The translations under genes were made by a program, and so were the position numbers. The notes below the pieces were generated by a model. That model saw only the letters and a program-made list of their open reading frames with translations, searched no databases and was not told the origin of the DNA. A stretch of 64,000 bases of DNA, taken from G963663365 sp963663365 (GTDB taxonomy: Bacteria > Hinthialibacterota > Hinthialibacteria > Hinthialibacterales > G963663365). The DNA lies in NCBI GenBank assembly GCA_963663365.2, contig CAXXIH010000008.1:2418001-2482000 (forward strand), read 5' to 3'. Positions 6,981-17,301 of the stretch are shown piece after piece; the first letter of the stretch is position 1, and every line of letters starts with the position of its first letter.

Positions 6981-9734
6981 TTAGTCCAAAATCTCACCAC
7001 TGGGATCGATGCGGTGGATTTCACCCAAATCAAGTTCACGGATTCCGGCTTCGATCTTTTCTAAATCCCCCACAATCACCCAGGTCAACTGTTCGGGATG
7101 AATCGTCTGCTTGGTGACATCGGTCAATTCCGGCAGTGTCAGTGCACGCACCTTGCCTGCATACGTTTGATAATAATCATCGGGCAAGCCATAACGGACA
7201 ATGTTCGTAAGCGAGCCGCCGACCGAACGAATGGTTTCCCAACGTCCGGTGAGCTGCAAAGTCTGTTTTTTTGTAACTTTTTCTAATTCATCCTCAGTTG
7301 GCGGCCTATCGCCGGTAATCGAATCCAGTTCTTTCCGGATTTCAATCATGGTCTCTTTTGTTTTATCGCTTTGAACCGAGGTCGAAACATAAAACGGACG
7401 TTGTCCGCGCGCGCCGATCATTCCGCTACGCGCGCCATACGTCCAATGCTTGTCTTCGCGCAGGTTCATATTGATTCGCGAAGTGAATGAACCTCCCAAA
7501 ATCGTATTCATCGTCTCAATGGCGATTTCATCAGGATTGGATTCCGGCGGTATCACATGACCGGCACGAATAACCGATTGCAAAGCATCGGGACGATCCA
7601 TGAGATAAACAACGGCTTTTGCGGGACGTTCCACATGACCGATATTTTTCTGCGGAACATCACCCGGTTCCCAATCCGAGAAGGCCGATTCAATTTTGGG
7701 GATGATTTCATCCATAGATGTATCCCCGACCACAATTAGCGTCGCATGGTTGGGTTTAAACCAAGTATCTTTAAACTTCTGCAAATCTTCCCGGGTCATG
7801 GCCGAAACCGACTCTTCCGTTCCACTCCCACTTAATGGATTGCTATAGGCGTGGCCTTCACCGTAGAGAAGTTTCGGGAAAACACGGGAAGCCATACCGT
7901 TCGGATCGGACATTTCCCGCTGAATACCTGCCAGCTGCTCCTTTTGTAAACGCTTAAACTCCTTTTCCGGAAAAACAGGATTCAACACAACATCCGCATA
8001 GATATCTAATGCATCATCCAAAGCCGTCTTTAAGGTGGAAAGACTAACACTTGAAGCATCCAAATCGGAACCTGCATCGATAGATGCACCCAACATTGAT
8101 AATTCTTCGCTGATTTCCAATGAATCGCGTTTCTTTGTACCTTCATCCAACATGCTCATGGCCAGGCTGGCAACACCGGGTACTAAGAATTGATCGGCGG
8201 CATAACCGGCATCCAATACCAGATTGAAATTGACAATCGGAACCGAATGGCGTTCGGCAACGATAACTTTCAATCCGTTCGAAAGCGTGGTTCTCTCAAA
8301 ATCAGGGAATCGCGCTTCAGGAGGTTCGGCAGGACTCGGCAGCTGCGAACGGTCAACGGTTGCCTGTTGTGTTGTGTACTCGGCAAATGGATGCACTTCT
8401 AAAATAAAGACTCCGTCATCGAGCCATGTTTGCGCCGTCCGCTGCAAATCTTTGCGAGTTGCATTTTGGATACGTCCCAGCACCGTTTTGTAATAAGCGG
8501 GATCGCCTCCATAGACTTCATTCCGTGCCAGAATGTCTGATTTCCCGCCAAATCCACCAATCCGCTCAATTCCGCGCACGAAACCGGAAATGGCCTGTGT
8601 TTTTACACGCTCCAGTTCTTTTTCCGATGCTCCCTTACGCAGAAATAGCGCCAATTCTTCATCAATCGCCTGCTCGACAGCCTTAAGGTCTTCACCCGGC
8701 TTGGCCGTGGCCTCAATGGTGAATTGACCGGCGATTTCGCGGTCGTACACATAGGCGGATACATCAGTCGCGATTTGATCTTGATAGACAAGCCGCTTAT
8801 AAAGCCGGGATGTTTTGCCGGAAGCCAATATATCGGAAGCCAATCCCAGATAGTCGGATTCTTCGGTGCCCCATTCCGGAACGTTCCACACCTTATAAAT
8901 GCGGGCTTGTGGGACTCGGTCTGAAGTAATTTGGCGATGGGTGCCGGTACGTTTGGCAACCCAAGCCTGTTGGTGTGTCAGCGGTGGCCCCGAAGGGATA
9001 TCGCCGAAATATTCTTCGACTTTGGCTTTAATTGTTTCCGCATCCACATCACCCGCAACCGACAACACGGCATTGGCTGCGCCGTAATACTCCTTAAACC
9101 ATTCGTGCACGTCTTCTACCGACGCCGCATCAAGATCATCCATCGATCCAATCACCGTCCAGGAATACGGATGCCCGGCCGGAAATGTATTGACGGTCAA
9201 CAATTCCCAGACTTTGCCGTATGGACGGTTCTCATATTGACGTTTTTCGTTTTGAACCACACCCCGCTGCTCATCCAATTTATCCTGGTCGATGGCTCCC
9301 AAAAGATGCCCCATCCGGTCCGATTCCAGCCACAATACCAAATCGAGCGCCGATACCGGGACATTTTGAAAATAGTTCGTCCGGTCATTGCTCGTAGTGC
9401 CATTTAAGTCTGTCGCGCCCACACGTTCCAACGGCACAAAATAATCATCATCGTTATTTTCGCTGCCATTAAACATCAAATGCTCAAAAAGATGCGCAAA
9501 TCCTGTTTTGCCGGGTTTCTCGTTTTTTGAACCGACATGATACCAAACATTCACGGCTACAATCGGCGCTTTGTGGTCTTCATGCACAATTAATGTCAGC
9601 CCATTATCGAGTACATATTTTGTAAAAGGAATATCGATCTCATCTACAAGACTTTCCGCATTTCCGCCGTTTGCAGCAAAGCAGAAAAGGACAAGACAGA
9701 CTATCCCCAAGAAGTATCGAATGCCGTGTTTCAT
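6981..9734 (-). CDS. Secreted M16 family zinc metallopeptidase (two-module)
   Basis: The 917-residue protein has a signal peptide (about 1-26, ending NGGNA). The first M16 module carries the inverted zinc motif HLFEH at residues 81-85, with a downstream EKRQYENRPYG region supplying the third ligand as in pitrilysin/insulinase-type peptidases. A second, related module begins near residue 490 (TTLSNGLKVIVAERHSVP) but lacks the HxxEH pair, so it is the inactive half of the clamshell, as is usual. It should degrade peptides in the periplasm or outside the cell. The gene is divergent from the alpha-galactosidase-like gene at 9978, with about 240 bp between. Confidence 0.9.
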   Translation of the reverse strand: MKHGIRYFLGIVCLVLFCFAANGGNAESLVDEIDIPFTKYVLDNGLTLIVHEDHKAPIVAVNVWYHVGSKNEKPGKTGFAHLFEHLMFNGSENNDDDYFVPLERVGATDLNGTTSNDRTNYFQNVPVSALDLVLWLESDRMGHLLGAIDQDKLDEQRGVVQNEKRQYENRPYGKVWELLTVNTFPAGHPYSWTVIGSMDDLDAASVEDVHEWFKEYYGAANAVLSVAGDVDAETIKAKVEEYFGDIPSGPPLTHQQAWVAKRTGTHRQITSDRVPQARIYKVWNVPEWGTEESDYLGLASDILASGKTSRLYKRLVYQDQIATDVSAYVYDREIAGQFTIEATAKPGEDLKAVEQAIDEELALFLRKGASEKELERVKTQAISGFVRGIERIGGFGGKSDILARNEVYGGDPAYYKTVLGRIQNATRKDLQRTAQTWLDDGVFILEVHPFAEYTTQQATVDRSQLPSPAEPPEARFPDFERTTLSNGLKVIVAERHSVPIVNFNLVLDAGYAADQFLVPGVASLAMSMLDEGTKKRDSLEISEELSMLGASIDAGSDLDASSVSLSTLKTALDDALDIYADVVLNPVFPEKEFKRLQKEQLAGIQREMSDPNGMASRVFPKLLYGEGHAYSNPLSGSGTEESVSAMTREDLQKFKDTWFKPNHATLIVVGDTSMDEIIPKIESAFSDWEPGDVPQKNIGHVERPAKAVVYLMDRPDALQSVIRAGHVIPPESNPDEIAIETMNTILGGSFTSRINMNLREDKHWTYGARSGMIGARGQRPFYVSTSVQSDKTKETMIEIRKELDSITGDRPPTEDELEKVTKKQTLQLTGRWETIRSVGGSLTNIVRYGLPDDYYQTYAGKVRALTLPELTDVTKQTIHPEQLTWVIVGDLEKIEAGIRELDLGEIHRIDPSGEILD

Positions 9735-9977
9735 GATTTTACCTTCACTTTCACACCGCCTGTTTTATGGCGGAAAATTGCCACAGAGACATTATGGCAA
9801 TTGAACTAAGGCCAAGGTATATCACGCTTATGCGGGCGTCAATCAACGCCCCTTATAGCCTGCGCAAATCAACGAGAAATTGAGCCTGATTTTGCGCTGC
9901 TTCTCCCGCGCCTCTCAATGCAGTAAACTCTCAGAATAATCTATAACCGTTGAACAATACTGGATCGGAGTTCGCGT

Positions 9978-12110
9978 ATGTCCCGGTACTACCTGATAAT
10001 TATTGCAATTGCCTTATTAACCGGCCCTTCTTTTGCCGATGGCGAGAACCTGTACCATCCGGTAGCGGGCGATTGGCTCATTGAGCCGAACCAAACCCCG
10101 GCCACAATCGAAGAAGGTAACAAATCAGGCAGCCTGGTCATGAGCAACGGCCTAATTGCCCGCGTCTTTCAGACCACACCCAACTTCGCCACGGTTGATA
10201 TCGTCAATCGAACGACCGGTGATGGCGTATTGCGCGGAGTTAAACCGGAAGCCATCGTTACCATCAATGGAACAGACTACGAAATCGGCGGCCTTGCCGG
10301 TCAGCCGGATTATGGATTTCTCAATCCTGATTGGCTCTATGAGATGAGCGCCAAACCGGACGCGTTTCGCTATACGGGTCATACCATCGGCACCCCGCAT
10401 GCTCCATTTCCCTGGTCACCGAAACGCCATTCCATCGAAACGCCTTGGCCACCACGCGGCGTTGCCTTACATGTTTATTTTGAGCCACCTCAAAAACTCG
10501 ACAGCGAATACGCCGGATTAGAGGTTTGTGTCCATTACGAGCTCTACCAAGGCATCCCGGTTATGACCAAATGGATTTCCGTTGCCAACAAAACACATCG
10601 GGATATCAAAATCGATTCCTGCACATGTGAAATTCTAGCCGTGAATGAGGGCCAAAAATCCCGCCTGCATACCGAAAGCAGCTACTCCTTTGCCGGTATG
10701 AACACCAATAACTGGGGCCCGGATGCAGAATATAAATCTCAAATCGACTATCTTTATCAATCACCGATACTCTATACCAGTTCCTATCCGCTCGGCCCGG
10801 GTGTGGTAATCCAGCCCGGAGAATCATTTGAATCGTTTATGACCTATGAACTCCTGCACGATTCCGATGACCGTGAACGCCGGGGACTGGCCCAACGCAA
10901 ACTCTACCGCACCTTAATGCCACAGGTCACCGAGAATCCTATCTTTATGCATGTGCGCAACTCGGATTCAAAAACCGTCCGGAATGCTATTGACCAATGC
11001 GCCGAAGCCGGATTCGAAATGGTCATCCTCACCTTCTGGAGCGGATTCAATATCGAAAGCGAAGACCCGGCCTATATTGAAAACTTCAAAGCGGACGTTG
11101 AATACGCACACAGCAAAGGAATTGAAATCGGCGGGTATACATTGATGTGCGCCTCACGCGGGATCAGTGATGAAGTTAACTGTATCGATCCCGAAACAGG
11201 AAAACCCGGAAGCAAGTTCGGACAAAGCGCCTGTATCGCCACTGACTGGTACGATGGCTACTGCGAACGAGTATTCAATCTCGTAGACGCCACCGGCATG
11301 GATATGATCGAAACTGACGGCCCTTATCACGGCGATGTCTGCGCATCGAAAAATCATACCTACCATCATGGCCTTGAGGATTCCCAATATTGGCAATGGC
11401 GCCGGTGCTCAGAGTTCTATCGTAAATGCTTGGAACGGGGTATGTATATCAACTCCCCGGACAGCTATTACTACCAAGGCACACAGAAAGTGCCTATGGG
11501 TTACCGCGAAAGCAACTGGAGCCTTCCCCGGTGGCAACAAATTCTCCTTGCACGGCAAAATATTTTCGATGGCACCTACTGCAAACCTCCCACCATGGGA
11601 TGGATGTTCGTGCCCTTGGTGGAATATCACGGCGGCGGCGCGGCGGCCACACTGGAGCCTCTATCAGAACACCTAACCGAATATGAATGGCATTTGGCTT
11701 TGAATTTCGGAAGCGGAGTCATCGCCTGCTATCGCGGACCACGCCTGTACGATACCGATGCAACCAAAGCGGTGGTCAAAAAATGGGTGGATTTCTACAA
11801 AAAATATCGAACGATCTTAACGTCCGATATTATTCATGTCCGCCGTCCCGATCACAAAACGTATGACTGCATTCTGCATGTCAATCCGCAAAACAAAGAG
11901 CGCGGCTTGGCGATGGTCTATAATCCAATGAGTGACGCTCTTGAAACCGAGCTGACTTTGCCTCTTTATTACACCGGCCTAACCAAAACCGTGAAAATCC
12001 GCGAGCAAGAAGGCAAAAGCAAAAAATTTAAACTTAACCGCGAGCACAAAGTTCAGATTCCCCTAAAAATGCCACCAAGGTCGATTACCTGGTTCGTGAT
12101 TGAGGAATAG
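9978..12110 (+). CDS. Secreted alpha-galactosidase-like glycoside hydrolase
   Basis: The 710-residue protein has a signal peptide (about 1-20, TGPSFADG). The N-terminal third is a beta-sandwich-like region with SLVMSNGLIARVF and CVHYELYQGIPVM, which resembles the sandwich that precedes GH36-type barrels. A TIM-barrel-like region follows with FEMVILTFWSGFN, KGIEIGGYTL and TGMDMIETDGPYHGD, where the Asp is a candidate nucleophile. A C-terminal beta domain ends RSITWFVIEE. This places it in or near clan GH-D (GH27/GH36); the sugar is not determinable. GGAG lies 7 nt before the ATG. It is monocistronic as far as can be seen. Confidence 0.65.
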   Translation: MSRYYLIIIAIALLTGPSFADGENLYHPVAGDWLIEPNQTPATIEEGNKSGSLVMSNGLIARVFQTTPNFATVDIVNRTTGDGVLRGVKPEAIVTINGTDYEIGGLAGQPDYGFLNPDWLYEMSAKPDAFRYTGHTIGTPHAPFPWSPKRHSIETPWPPRGVALHVYFEPPQKLDSEYAGLEVCVHYELYQGIPVMTKWISVANKTHRDIKIDSCTCEILAVNEGQKSRLHTESSYSFAGMNTNNWGPDAEYKSQIDYLYQSPILYTSSYPLGPGVVIQPGESFESFMTYELLHDSDDRERRGLAQRKLYRTLMPQVTENPIFMHVRNSDSKTVRNAIDQCAEAGFEMVILTFWSGFNIESEDPAYIENFKADVEYAHSKGIEIGGYTLMCASRGISDEVNCIDPETGKPGSKFGQSACIATDWYDGYCERVFNLVDATGMDMIETDGPYHGDVCASKNHTYHHGLEDSQYWQWRRCSEFYRKCLERGMYINSPDSYYYQGTQKVPMGYRESNWSLPRWQQILLARQNIFDGTYCKPPTMGWMFVPLVEYHGGGAAATLEPLSEHLTEYEWHLALNFGSGVIACYRGPRLYDTDATKAVVKKWVDFYKKYRTILTSDIIHVRRPDHKTYDCILHVNPQNKERGLAMVYNPMSDALETELTLPLYYTGLTKTVKIREQEGKSKKFKLNREHKVQIPLKMPPRSITWFVIEE

Positions 12111-12472
12111 AACAACTCAATATGGTCGCTTTATTAATTATGACGATCCGTAAAATGGAAACTCTCTAGGTGCATATGCCTTGCAGGCCACTCAAAATAT
12201 CGACGAAAAGGCTTTCAACACCGAATGTCTATATATATTTACGCTAGTTCATCTTGTGTTGTAACGCCATGTAAAGAAACTAATCCATTTGTATATAACT
12301 TACACAAATACAAAGACTTATAACAACACATACTATCGACTGTTTTAAAAATATTCCCATCCCAGGAGTTGACATCGCTCCAAATTGTATATATATTAAC
12401 AATATAGAAGGATGCAATCATCGCGGTTACTTTCAAAAGGGCGGTGATTAGTACAAAATCTGGACAACGAAT
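12111..12472. other. AT-rich intergenic region with a promoter
   Basis: These 362 bases are visibly AT-richer than the flanks and hold no convincing gene. They contain scattered TATATA and TTTGTATATAA runs. The only clear signal is the near-consensus promoter at 12,369-12,397, listed separately. Confidence 0.6.
12369..12397 (+). promoter_or_regulatory. Near-consensus sigma-70 promoter
   Basis: TTGACA at 12,369-12,374 and TATATT at 12,392-12,397 are separated by exactly 17 nt. The likely start of transcription is about 70 nt before the ATG of the Aas-like gene at 12,473, which it would drive. Confidence 0.6.
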
Positions 12473-15400
12473 ATGAACGCACAAGCCATTCAGTCCACCA
12501 AACAGCCCACGTCTCAAACCGACATAAAACCCGACACCGAAAGCCGTACACCTCTTTTCGGATTGTTGGTTGCACAGTTCTTCGGCGCGTTTAATGACAA
12601 CGCCTGGAAGTTGCTCGTTGTTTTTCTTTCTATACGCGCCATTCCCGATGACATCCGTACGCAGGCCATGGAACAGAATGTAACCATGCACGCCTTTGTG
12701 ATGCTCACCCTGCCGCTCATGCTGTTCTCTTTTCCTGCCGGGCTTTTCGCGGACCGGATCAGTAAGCGCTCCATCATCATCGCCATGAAGGTGCTCGAAA
12801 TCATTTTGATGGGCGCTGGAGCGTTAACATTGTATCTGTACCCGGAAGACAGTTTTCGACCATTAATTGTACTCGGACTCATGGGTGTGCAGAGTTCGCT
12901 CTTTAGTCCGGCCAAATACGGCATTCTCCCGGAACTTCTACCGCATAAAAAACTTTCGGCGGGCAACGCCCAATTAGAGATGTGGACATTCCTCGCCATC
13001 ATTCTCGGTACTGCGGCGGGTGGCTTTTTAAAAGATCTTTTCACCGAGTCAATCTGGATGGCAGGACTAACTTTGACTGTTCTATCCTGCATCGGTTGCA
13101 CCGCTTCCTTATTTATTCCGCCCGTACAAGCGGCACGCGGCAAAGACGACACCGGCAACACGTACGCGCTCGCCTGGCAGGCCATACGCGGAGACCGTGT
13201 GTTGCGTTTGGCAATTATAGGTTCAGTGCTCTATTGGACTGTCGCCAGCCTTTTGGGCGTCGACATCATTGTCTATACCAAAGAAATCACCCGGGACCTC
13301 AAAAACTCCGATACCCTCTCAGGTTTATCAATGGCCTTATTCGGCGTCGGTGTAGGCATCGGCAGCATGTTGGCCGGTAGGCTTTCTTCAGCAAAAGTCG
13401 AAGTTGGTCTTTTGCCGCTGGGTGCGGTTGGTCTCGGCATTTTCACATTGCTCTTGGGTTGGTTGCATCCCGGCATTTATGGCACATACCTGCTCATGTG
13501 CATTCTAGGCATATCCAGCGGATTTATTATCGTTCCGCTTCATGCGCTATTACAGTGGCGTTCACCGGCTGACCGCCGGGGTGCGGTGATCGCCCTTTCA
13601 AACATTGTCGTTTTCGGCGGCATGATGATCGGTTCCTTTGCCTGTGCCGGTTTGGCCGCTATGGGGCTTTCGGCACGAGGGATTCTAATCGTGGCCGCGC
13701 TCGCCACTGTGGCGGGAACAATATGGGCCACATGGCTTTTGCCGGAAGCGCTTTTACGGTTGGTGCTCTTAATCCTAACCAACACCATCTATCGTCTCAG
13801 AATCGTTGGCCGCGAAAACATTCCCGAAACCGGCGGCGCGTTGCTGGTGCCTAATCATGTTTCGTTTGTCGATGGACTTTTGGTCCTAGCCAGCACCGAC
13901 CGGCCCGTACGTTTTATCGTTGCGGCGGAATACTACAACAACAAATTCATTTATCCCTTTGCCAAACTACTCGGTGCGATTCCAATCTCCGCAACCGATG
14001 GTCCCAAAATGATTTTACGCGCTTTCCGTGAGGCGGGCGAATATTTGGATAAGGGCGAGTTGGTCTGCATTTTCGCCGAAGGGCAAATCACCCGGATCGG
14101 CGCCATGCTCCCCTTTAGGCGCGGTGTCGAAAAAATCGCGCAGGGACGTGACGCGTCCATTATTCCGATGAATCTTGACCGGGTTTGGGGAAGCATTTTC
14201 AGTCATAAGAAAAACAAATTCTTTTTCAAACTGCCGCGCCACATTCCCTACCCCATAACGGTAGTCGTCGGCCAACCGTTGCCCGCTGACACCCCCGGCA
14301 GTGAGATTCGTTTGACAATCCAAGAACTAAGCGAACAGGCTTGGCGTCTGCGTAAAGACATGCGCCGTCCGTTGCATCACAGTTTTATCAAATCCGCCCG
14401 CAAACATCCTTTCCGTTTCTGTTATGCCGACAGCCAGCGCCCCAAGGTGTCTTTCTTCAAGGCCTTAACCGGTTCAATCGCGCTGGCCCGGACCATGAGA
14501 AAACATTGGCAGGGGCAAAAGATGGTTGGCATTCTGCTGCCGCCTTGCGTGCCCGCAGCCTTGCTCAACATCGGCGCAGCCATGGCCGGACGCGTCAGCG
14601 TGAATCTCAACTACACCGCCGGACGTTATGGTATGGAATCTGCCGCCAATCAGGCCGGGCTAAAAACCATCATCACCAGCCGTCAGTTTATCGAAAAAGC
14701 CAACCTCGAAGCCCCGCAAGGCGCGGAACTTTTATGGTTGGAAGATATCGCCGAAACCATCTCATTTCTGGACCGTATCAAAGCCATGCTGATTGCTCTG
14801 TTTGCGCCTGCGCGTCTCATGGAAACACTTTGCGGTGCGGAACATCATCCGGAGATGGACGATCTCGTTACGATTATTTTCAGCAGCGGCAGCACCGGCG
14901 ATCCCAAAGGTGTCATGCTTTCTCATTTCAATATCGACTCCAATATCGAGGGAGCCGACCAGATCATACCTTTTGAAAAAGATGACCGTCTGTTAGGCAT
15001 TCTTCCACTATTCCACTCCTTCGGTTACACGGTCACGCTGTGGCTGGCGTGTAACTGTAGTCTGGGTGTAGTGTTCCATCCCAACCCGCTCGATGCGCCC
15101 AGCATCGGCCAGCTGGTCGCCAAATACAAAGTCACATTTATGATCAGCACCGCCACCTTTATGCAGATTTACATGCGCCGTTGCCTTCCCGAGCAGTTCG
15201 GCTCGTTGAAATTTGTCATAGCCGGTGCTGAAAAACTGCCTGTCCCCTTGGCCGATGCATTCGAACAGCGTTTCGGAGTAAAACCCTTAGAAGGTTATGG
15301 AACGACAGAATGTGCCCCCGTGGTCGCTGTCAATACCGTCGATTACCGCGCCCCCGGCTTTTTCCAACAGGGCGCGAAACGCGGATCCGTGGGCCGCCCT

Positions 15401-15943
15401 CTTCCCGGTGTCTCCATCCGTATCGCCGATCCCGAAACTATGGAACCGCTGCCGGTCGGGGAGACGGGTATGATTTTAGTGAAAGGCCCCAACATTATGC
15501 TTGGCTATCTCGGCCGTGAAGATTTAACCGCCAAAGCCATTCATGACGGTTGGTACTGCACCGGCGATATCGGAAAAATCGATGATGAAGGTTTTATTAC
15601 CATCACCGACCGTCTGGCCCGCTTTTCCAAATTGGGCGGAGAGATGGTGCCTCATGGACGGGTTGAAGAAGCATTGCACAAAGCCCTCGATACCAGCGAA
15701 CGCATCTTTGCGGTGACATCGGTCAGCGATGAACAAAAAGGCGAAAGACTGGCCGTACTCTATACGGTTGAAGACAAAGAAATTCCTGAAGTGCTTGAAA
15801 AAATACGCTCTGACGGCCTCCCCAATCTCTTTATCCCCCGCCGGGAAAACTTTGTAAAAGTCGAAGAACTCCCCATCCTCGGCACCGGCAAACTCGACCT
15901 CCGCGCCATCAAATCCATCGCCGCAAAAGAGCTAGGGGGGTAA
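12473..15943 (+). CDS. Aas-like fusion: MFS transporter, PlsC acyltransferase, acyl-ACP/CoA synthetase
   Basis: The 1156-residue protein joins three domains. Residues about 25-430 form an LplT-like MFS transporter beginning GLLVAQFFGAFNDNAWK with many hydrophobic helices. Residues about 435-640 are a PlsC-type acyltransferase with NHVSFVDG (H-x4-D) near 460 and FAEGQITR. Residues about 645-1156 are an AMP-forming acyl synthetase with SSGSTGDPKGV near 803, EGYGTTE near 940 and a WYCTGDIG motif. The combination imports lysophospholipid across the inner membrane and reacylates it, or recycles fatty acids into phospholipid, as LplT plus Aas do in Enterobacteria. The complete three-part fusion occurs in several bacterial phyla. 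It has its own promoter, and the ATG has no strong Shine-Dalgarno. Confidence 0.9.
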   Translation: MNAQAIQSTKQPTSQTDIKPDTESRTPLFGLLVAQFFGAFNDNAWKLLVVFLSIRAIPDDIRTQAMEQNVTMHAFVMLTLPLMLFSFPAGLFADRISKRSIIIAMKVLEIILMGAGALTLYLYPEDSFRPLIVLGLMGVQSSLFSPAKYGILPELLPHKKLSAGNAQLEMWTFLAIILGTAAGGFLKDLFTESIWMAGLTLTVLSCIGCTASLFIPPVQAARGKDDTGNTYALAWQAIRGDRVLRLAIIGSVLYWTVASLLGVDIIVYTKEITRDLKNSDTLSGLSMALFGVGVGIGSMLAGRLSSAKVEVGLLPLGAVGLGIFTLLLGWLHPGIYGTYLLMCILGISSGFIIVPLHALLQWRSPADRRGAVIALSNIVVFGGMMIGSFACAGLAAMGLSARGILIVAALATVAGTIWATWLLPEALLRLVLLILTNTIYRLRIVGRENIPETGGALLVPNHVSFVDGLLVLASTDRPVRFIVAAEYYNNKFIYPFAKLLGAIPISATDGPKMILRAFREAGEYLDKGELVCIFAEGQITRIGAMLPFRRGVEKIAQGRDASIIPMNLDRVWGSIFSHKKNKFFFKLPRHIPYPITVVVGQPLPADTPGSEIRLTIQELSEQAWRLRKDMRRPLHHSFIKSARKHPFRFCYADSQRPKVSFFKALTGSIALARTMRKHWQGQKMVGILLPPCVPAALLNIGAAMAGRVSVNLNYTAGRYGMESAANQAGLKTIITSRQFIEKANLEAPQGAELLWLEDIAETISFLDRIKAMLIALFAPARLMETLCGAEHHPEMDDLVTIIFSSGSTGDPKGVMLSHFNIDSNIEGADQIIPFEKDDRLLGILPLFHSFGYTVTLWLACNCSLGVVFHPNPLDAPSIGQLVAKYKVTFMISTATFMQIYMRRCLPEQFGSLKFVIAGAEKLPVPLADAFEQRFGVKPLEGYGTTECAPVVAVNTVDYRAPGFFQQGAKRGSVGRPLPGVSIRIADPETMEPLPVGETGMILVKGPNIMLGYLGREDLTAKAIHDGWYCTGDIGKIDDEGFITITDRLARFSKLGGEMVPHGRVEEALHKALDTSERIFAVTSVSDEQKGERLAVLYTVEDKEIPEVLEKIRSDGLPNLFIPRRENFVKVEELPILGTGKLDLRAIKSIAAKELGG

Positions 15944-15997
15944 ATTAATTCAATGGGTATTATGAAAAATATCATAGAGTTCGTTTAAGGCAAGAAA

Positions 15998-16558
15998 ATG
16001 GACCAGCTAGTTAATATTTATAAAAGCATGCCTTGGCTTGGTAGAAGAAGTATTCGCCTTGTTGATCAAAGTTGCGAAATGGTTCTATTCGAAACTTTGC
16101 GCAGTCTAGGATTCGAATTATATATTCTTGAGGGAGAGCAAATGAAGACCGAGCAAGACTTCTTTTGCATAGCAAAAACAACATTTGGTTTTCCAGATAA
16201 TTTTGGGAACACCTGGGATGATTTTTATAGATTTTTTGGCGACCATGTGCTCGAAAGAGAAGGGTATTTTGCGATACTTTGGAGGGATACTCATTTGGTT
16301 TTGCAAGAGAATCCAGAATTGCTTTTATTTGCTGATTTTGTGTTGAGGGAATCCATTGTTGCCGCAAATGCGATATCAGCAGCTTATTACGACGATGCGA
16401 TCAAGTTTTTTAGGTTTAGAGAGTACAACGAAGGCGATAGAGTTTTCTTTTCCGAAAAGTACTTAGATGAGGAGACAATTAGAGAGTACCAAAAACATTT
16501 CCTGCAAATCGAATTGTTTTTGCTTGGTCATGGAAAAGGTTTTGAACGCAGACCCTGA
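15998..16558 (+). CDS. Barstar-like ribonuclease inhibitor protein
   Basis: The 186-residue protein carries a barstar-type core: LFETLRSLGFELYILEG, then FGFPDNFGNTWDDFYRFF, which matches the family's FP.yFG.NWDAF segment that forms the barnase-contacting helix. Barstar inhibits a cognate extracellular-type RNase; related proteins are immunity factors for toxin RNases. No RNase or toxin gene is next to it, so it would be an orphan immunity protein. The protein is longer than classical barstar (about 90 residues), with an extra C-terminal half rich in aromatic and acidic residues. Base composition is AT-rich compared with the upstream gene, and it ends 18 bp before the tRNA-Arg repeat, both signs of possible acquisition. 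Confidence 0.7.
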   Translation: MDQLVNIYKSMPWLGRRSIRLVDQSCEMVLFETLRSLGFELYILEGEQMKTEQDFFCIAKTTFGFPDNFGNTWDDFYRFFGDHVLEREGYFAILWRDTHLVLQENPELLLFADFVLRESIVAANAISAAYYDDAIKFFRFREYNEGDRVFFSEKYLDEETIREYQKHFLQIELFLLGHGKGFERRP

Positions 16559-16576
16559 TCGGATTAACAGGGTGTA

Positions 16577-16638
16577 CCAAAAACCGCGCCAGGCAGGATT
16601 CGAACCTGCGACCACCGGATTAGGAATCCGATGCTCTA
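16577..16638 (-). repeat. Distal 62-bp repeat: tRNA-Arg 3' part (attachment-site-like)
   Basis: These 62 bases are identical to 21,992-22,053, covering the anticodon arm, variable region, T arm and 3' acceptor strand of the tRNA plus 8 bases beyond. After 16,638 the match falls off to scattered identities, so the D arm and 5' acceptor strand are missing and this copy cannot make a tRNA. Confidence 0.85.
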
Positions 16639-16713
16639 ACCTGCTGTACGGTTAACTCTATTGTTTGTGAATTCAACTCATCGGACAACAACGCATTAAT
16701 TCATCGCCGTATT

Positions 16714-17301
16714 ATGCATGATCCGCTTACACCAAACGGTGTCTTTCAAGGGTTCCGGCTGTTTCGCGTGTTGGACAGTCACATTAAAACTGATATAATC
16801 GCCGGCGTACATAAACACATTGACACCATACATAAGATTGTGCTGAAAATGAGCATTCACCCCGAAGCAGATCATGAATACTTAATCCATGAAGCAAGAG
16901 TCTTCATGGATTATTTAATCGGATGCACCGATGCACGCGATGCATATGAGCTCTATGCATCCGCTCACAAACACCACTTCACTTCTCCTCAAAATGCTTT
17001 TGACAATTTTGTTGTCCGTATATCCGTAACCTCGCCCTTTCTTCTTCCTTTATTAGACTCAGCCTGTGTCTTTTGGCGCCCTTCATGCCTGCTCCGAAGC
17101 AAGCTGGTTCTTGCATCAGCAATTCTCGAAGCAGATACAGAACATTGCCAAGTCTTTTTTCCACGTCCTGAAAGACCCGTGAGTTTAATCGCAAAATGCA
17201 CGCTTTTAGGTATCAGATTTCTGCTTCAATTGTTACCCGGGCTCATATTGCTTGCATTCATTCGAATCTATGTCCGGTGCACGAAAAATGAAAATATATG
17301 A
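16714..17301 (+). CDS. Unknown protein with C-terminal membrane anchor
   Basis: The 195-residue protein matches no family I recognise. Its first 120 residues are His- and Asp-rich and helical in character (for example EADHEYLIHEARVFMDYLIG), and a clear hydrophobic segment, RFLLQLLPGLILLAFIRIYV, lies at about 167-186, close to the C-terminus. It is the first gene of the island, 76 bp from the distal repeat. Its 3' end overlaps the oxidoreductase start by 14 bp, so it could be an anchoring or maturation partner, analogous in placement to small subunits of membrane-bound GMC dehydrogenases. That role is inference. Confidence 0.55.
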   Translation: MHDPLTPNGVFQGFRLFRVLDSHIKTDIIAGVHKHIDTIHKIVLKMSIHPEADHEYLIHEARVFMDYLIGCTDARDAYELYASAHKHHFTSPQNAFDNFVVRISVTSPFLLPLLDSACVFWRPSCLLRSKLVLASAILEADTEHCQVFFPRPERPVSLIAKCTLLGIRFLLQLLPGLILLAFIRIYVRCTKNENI

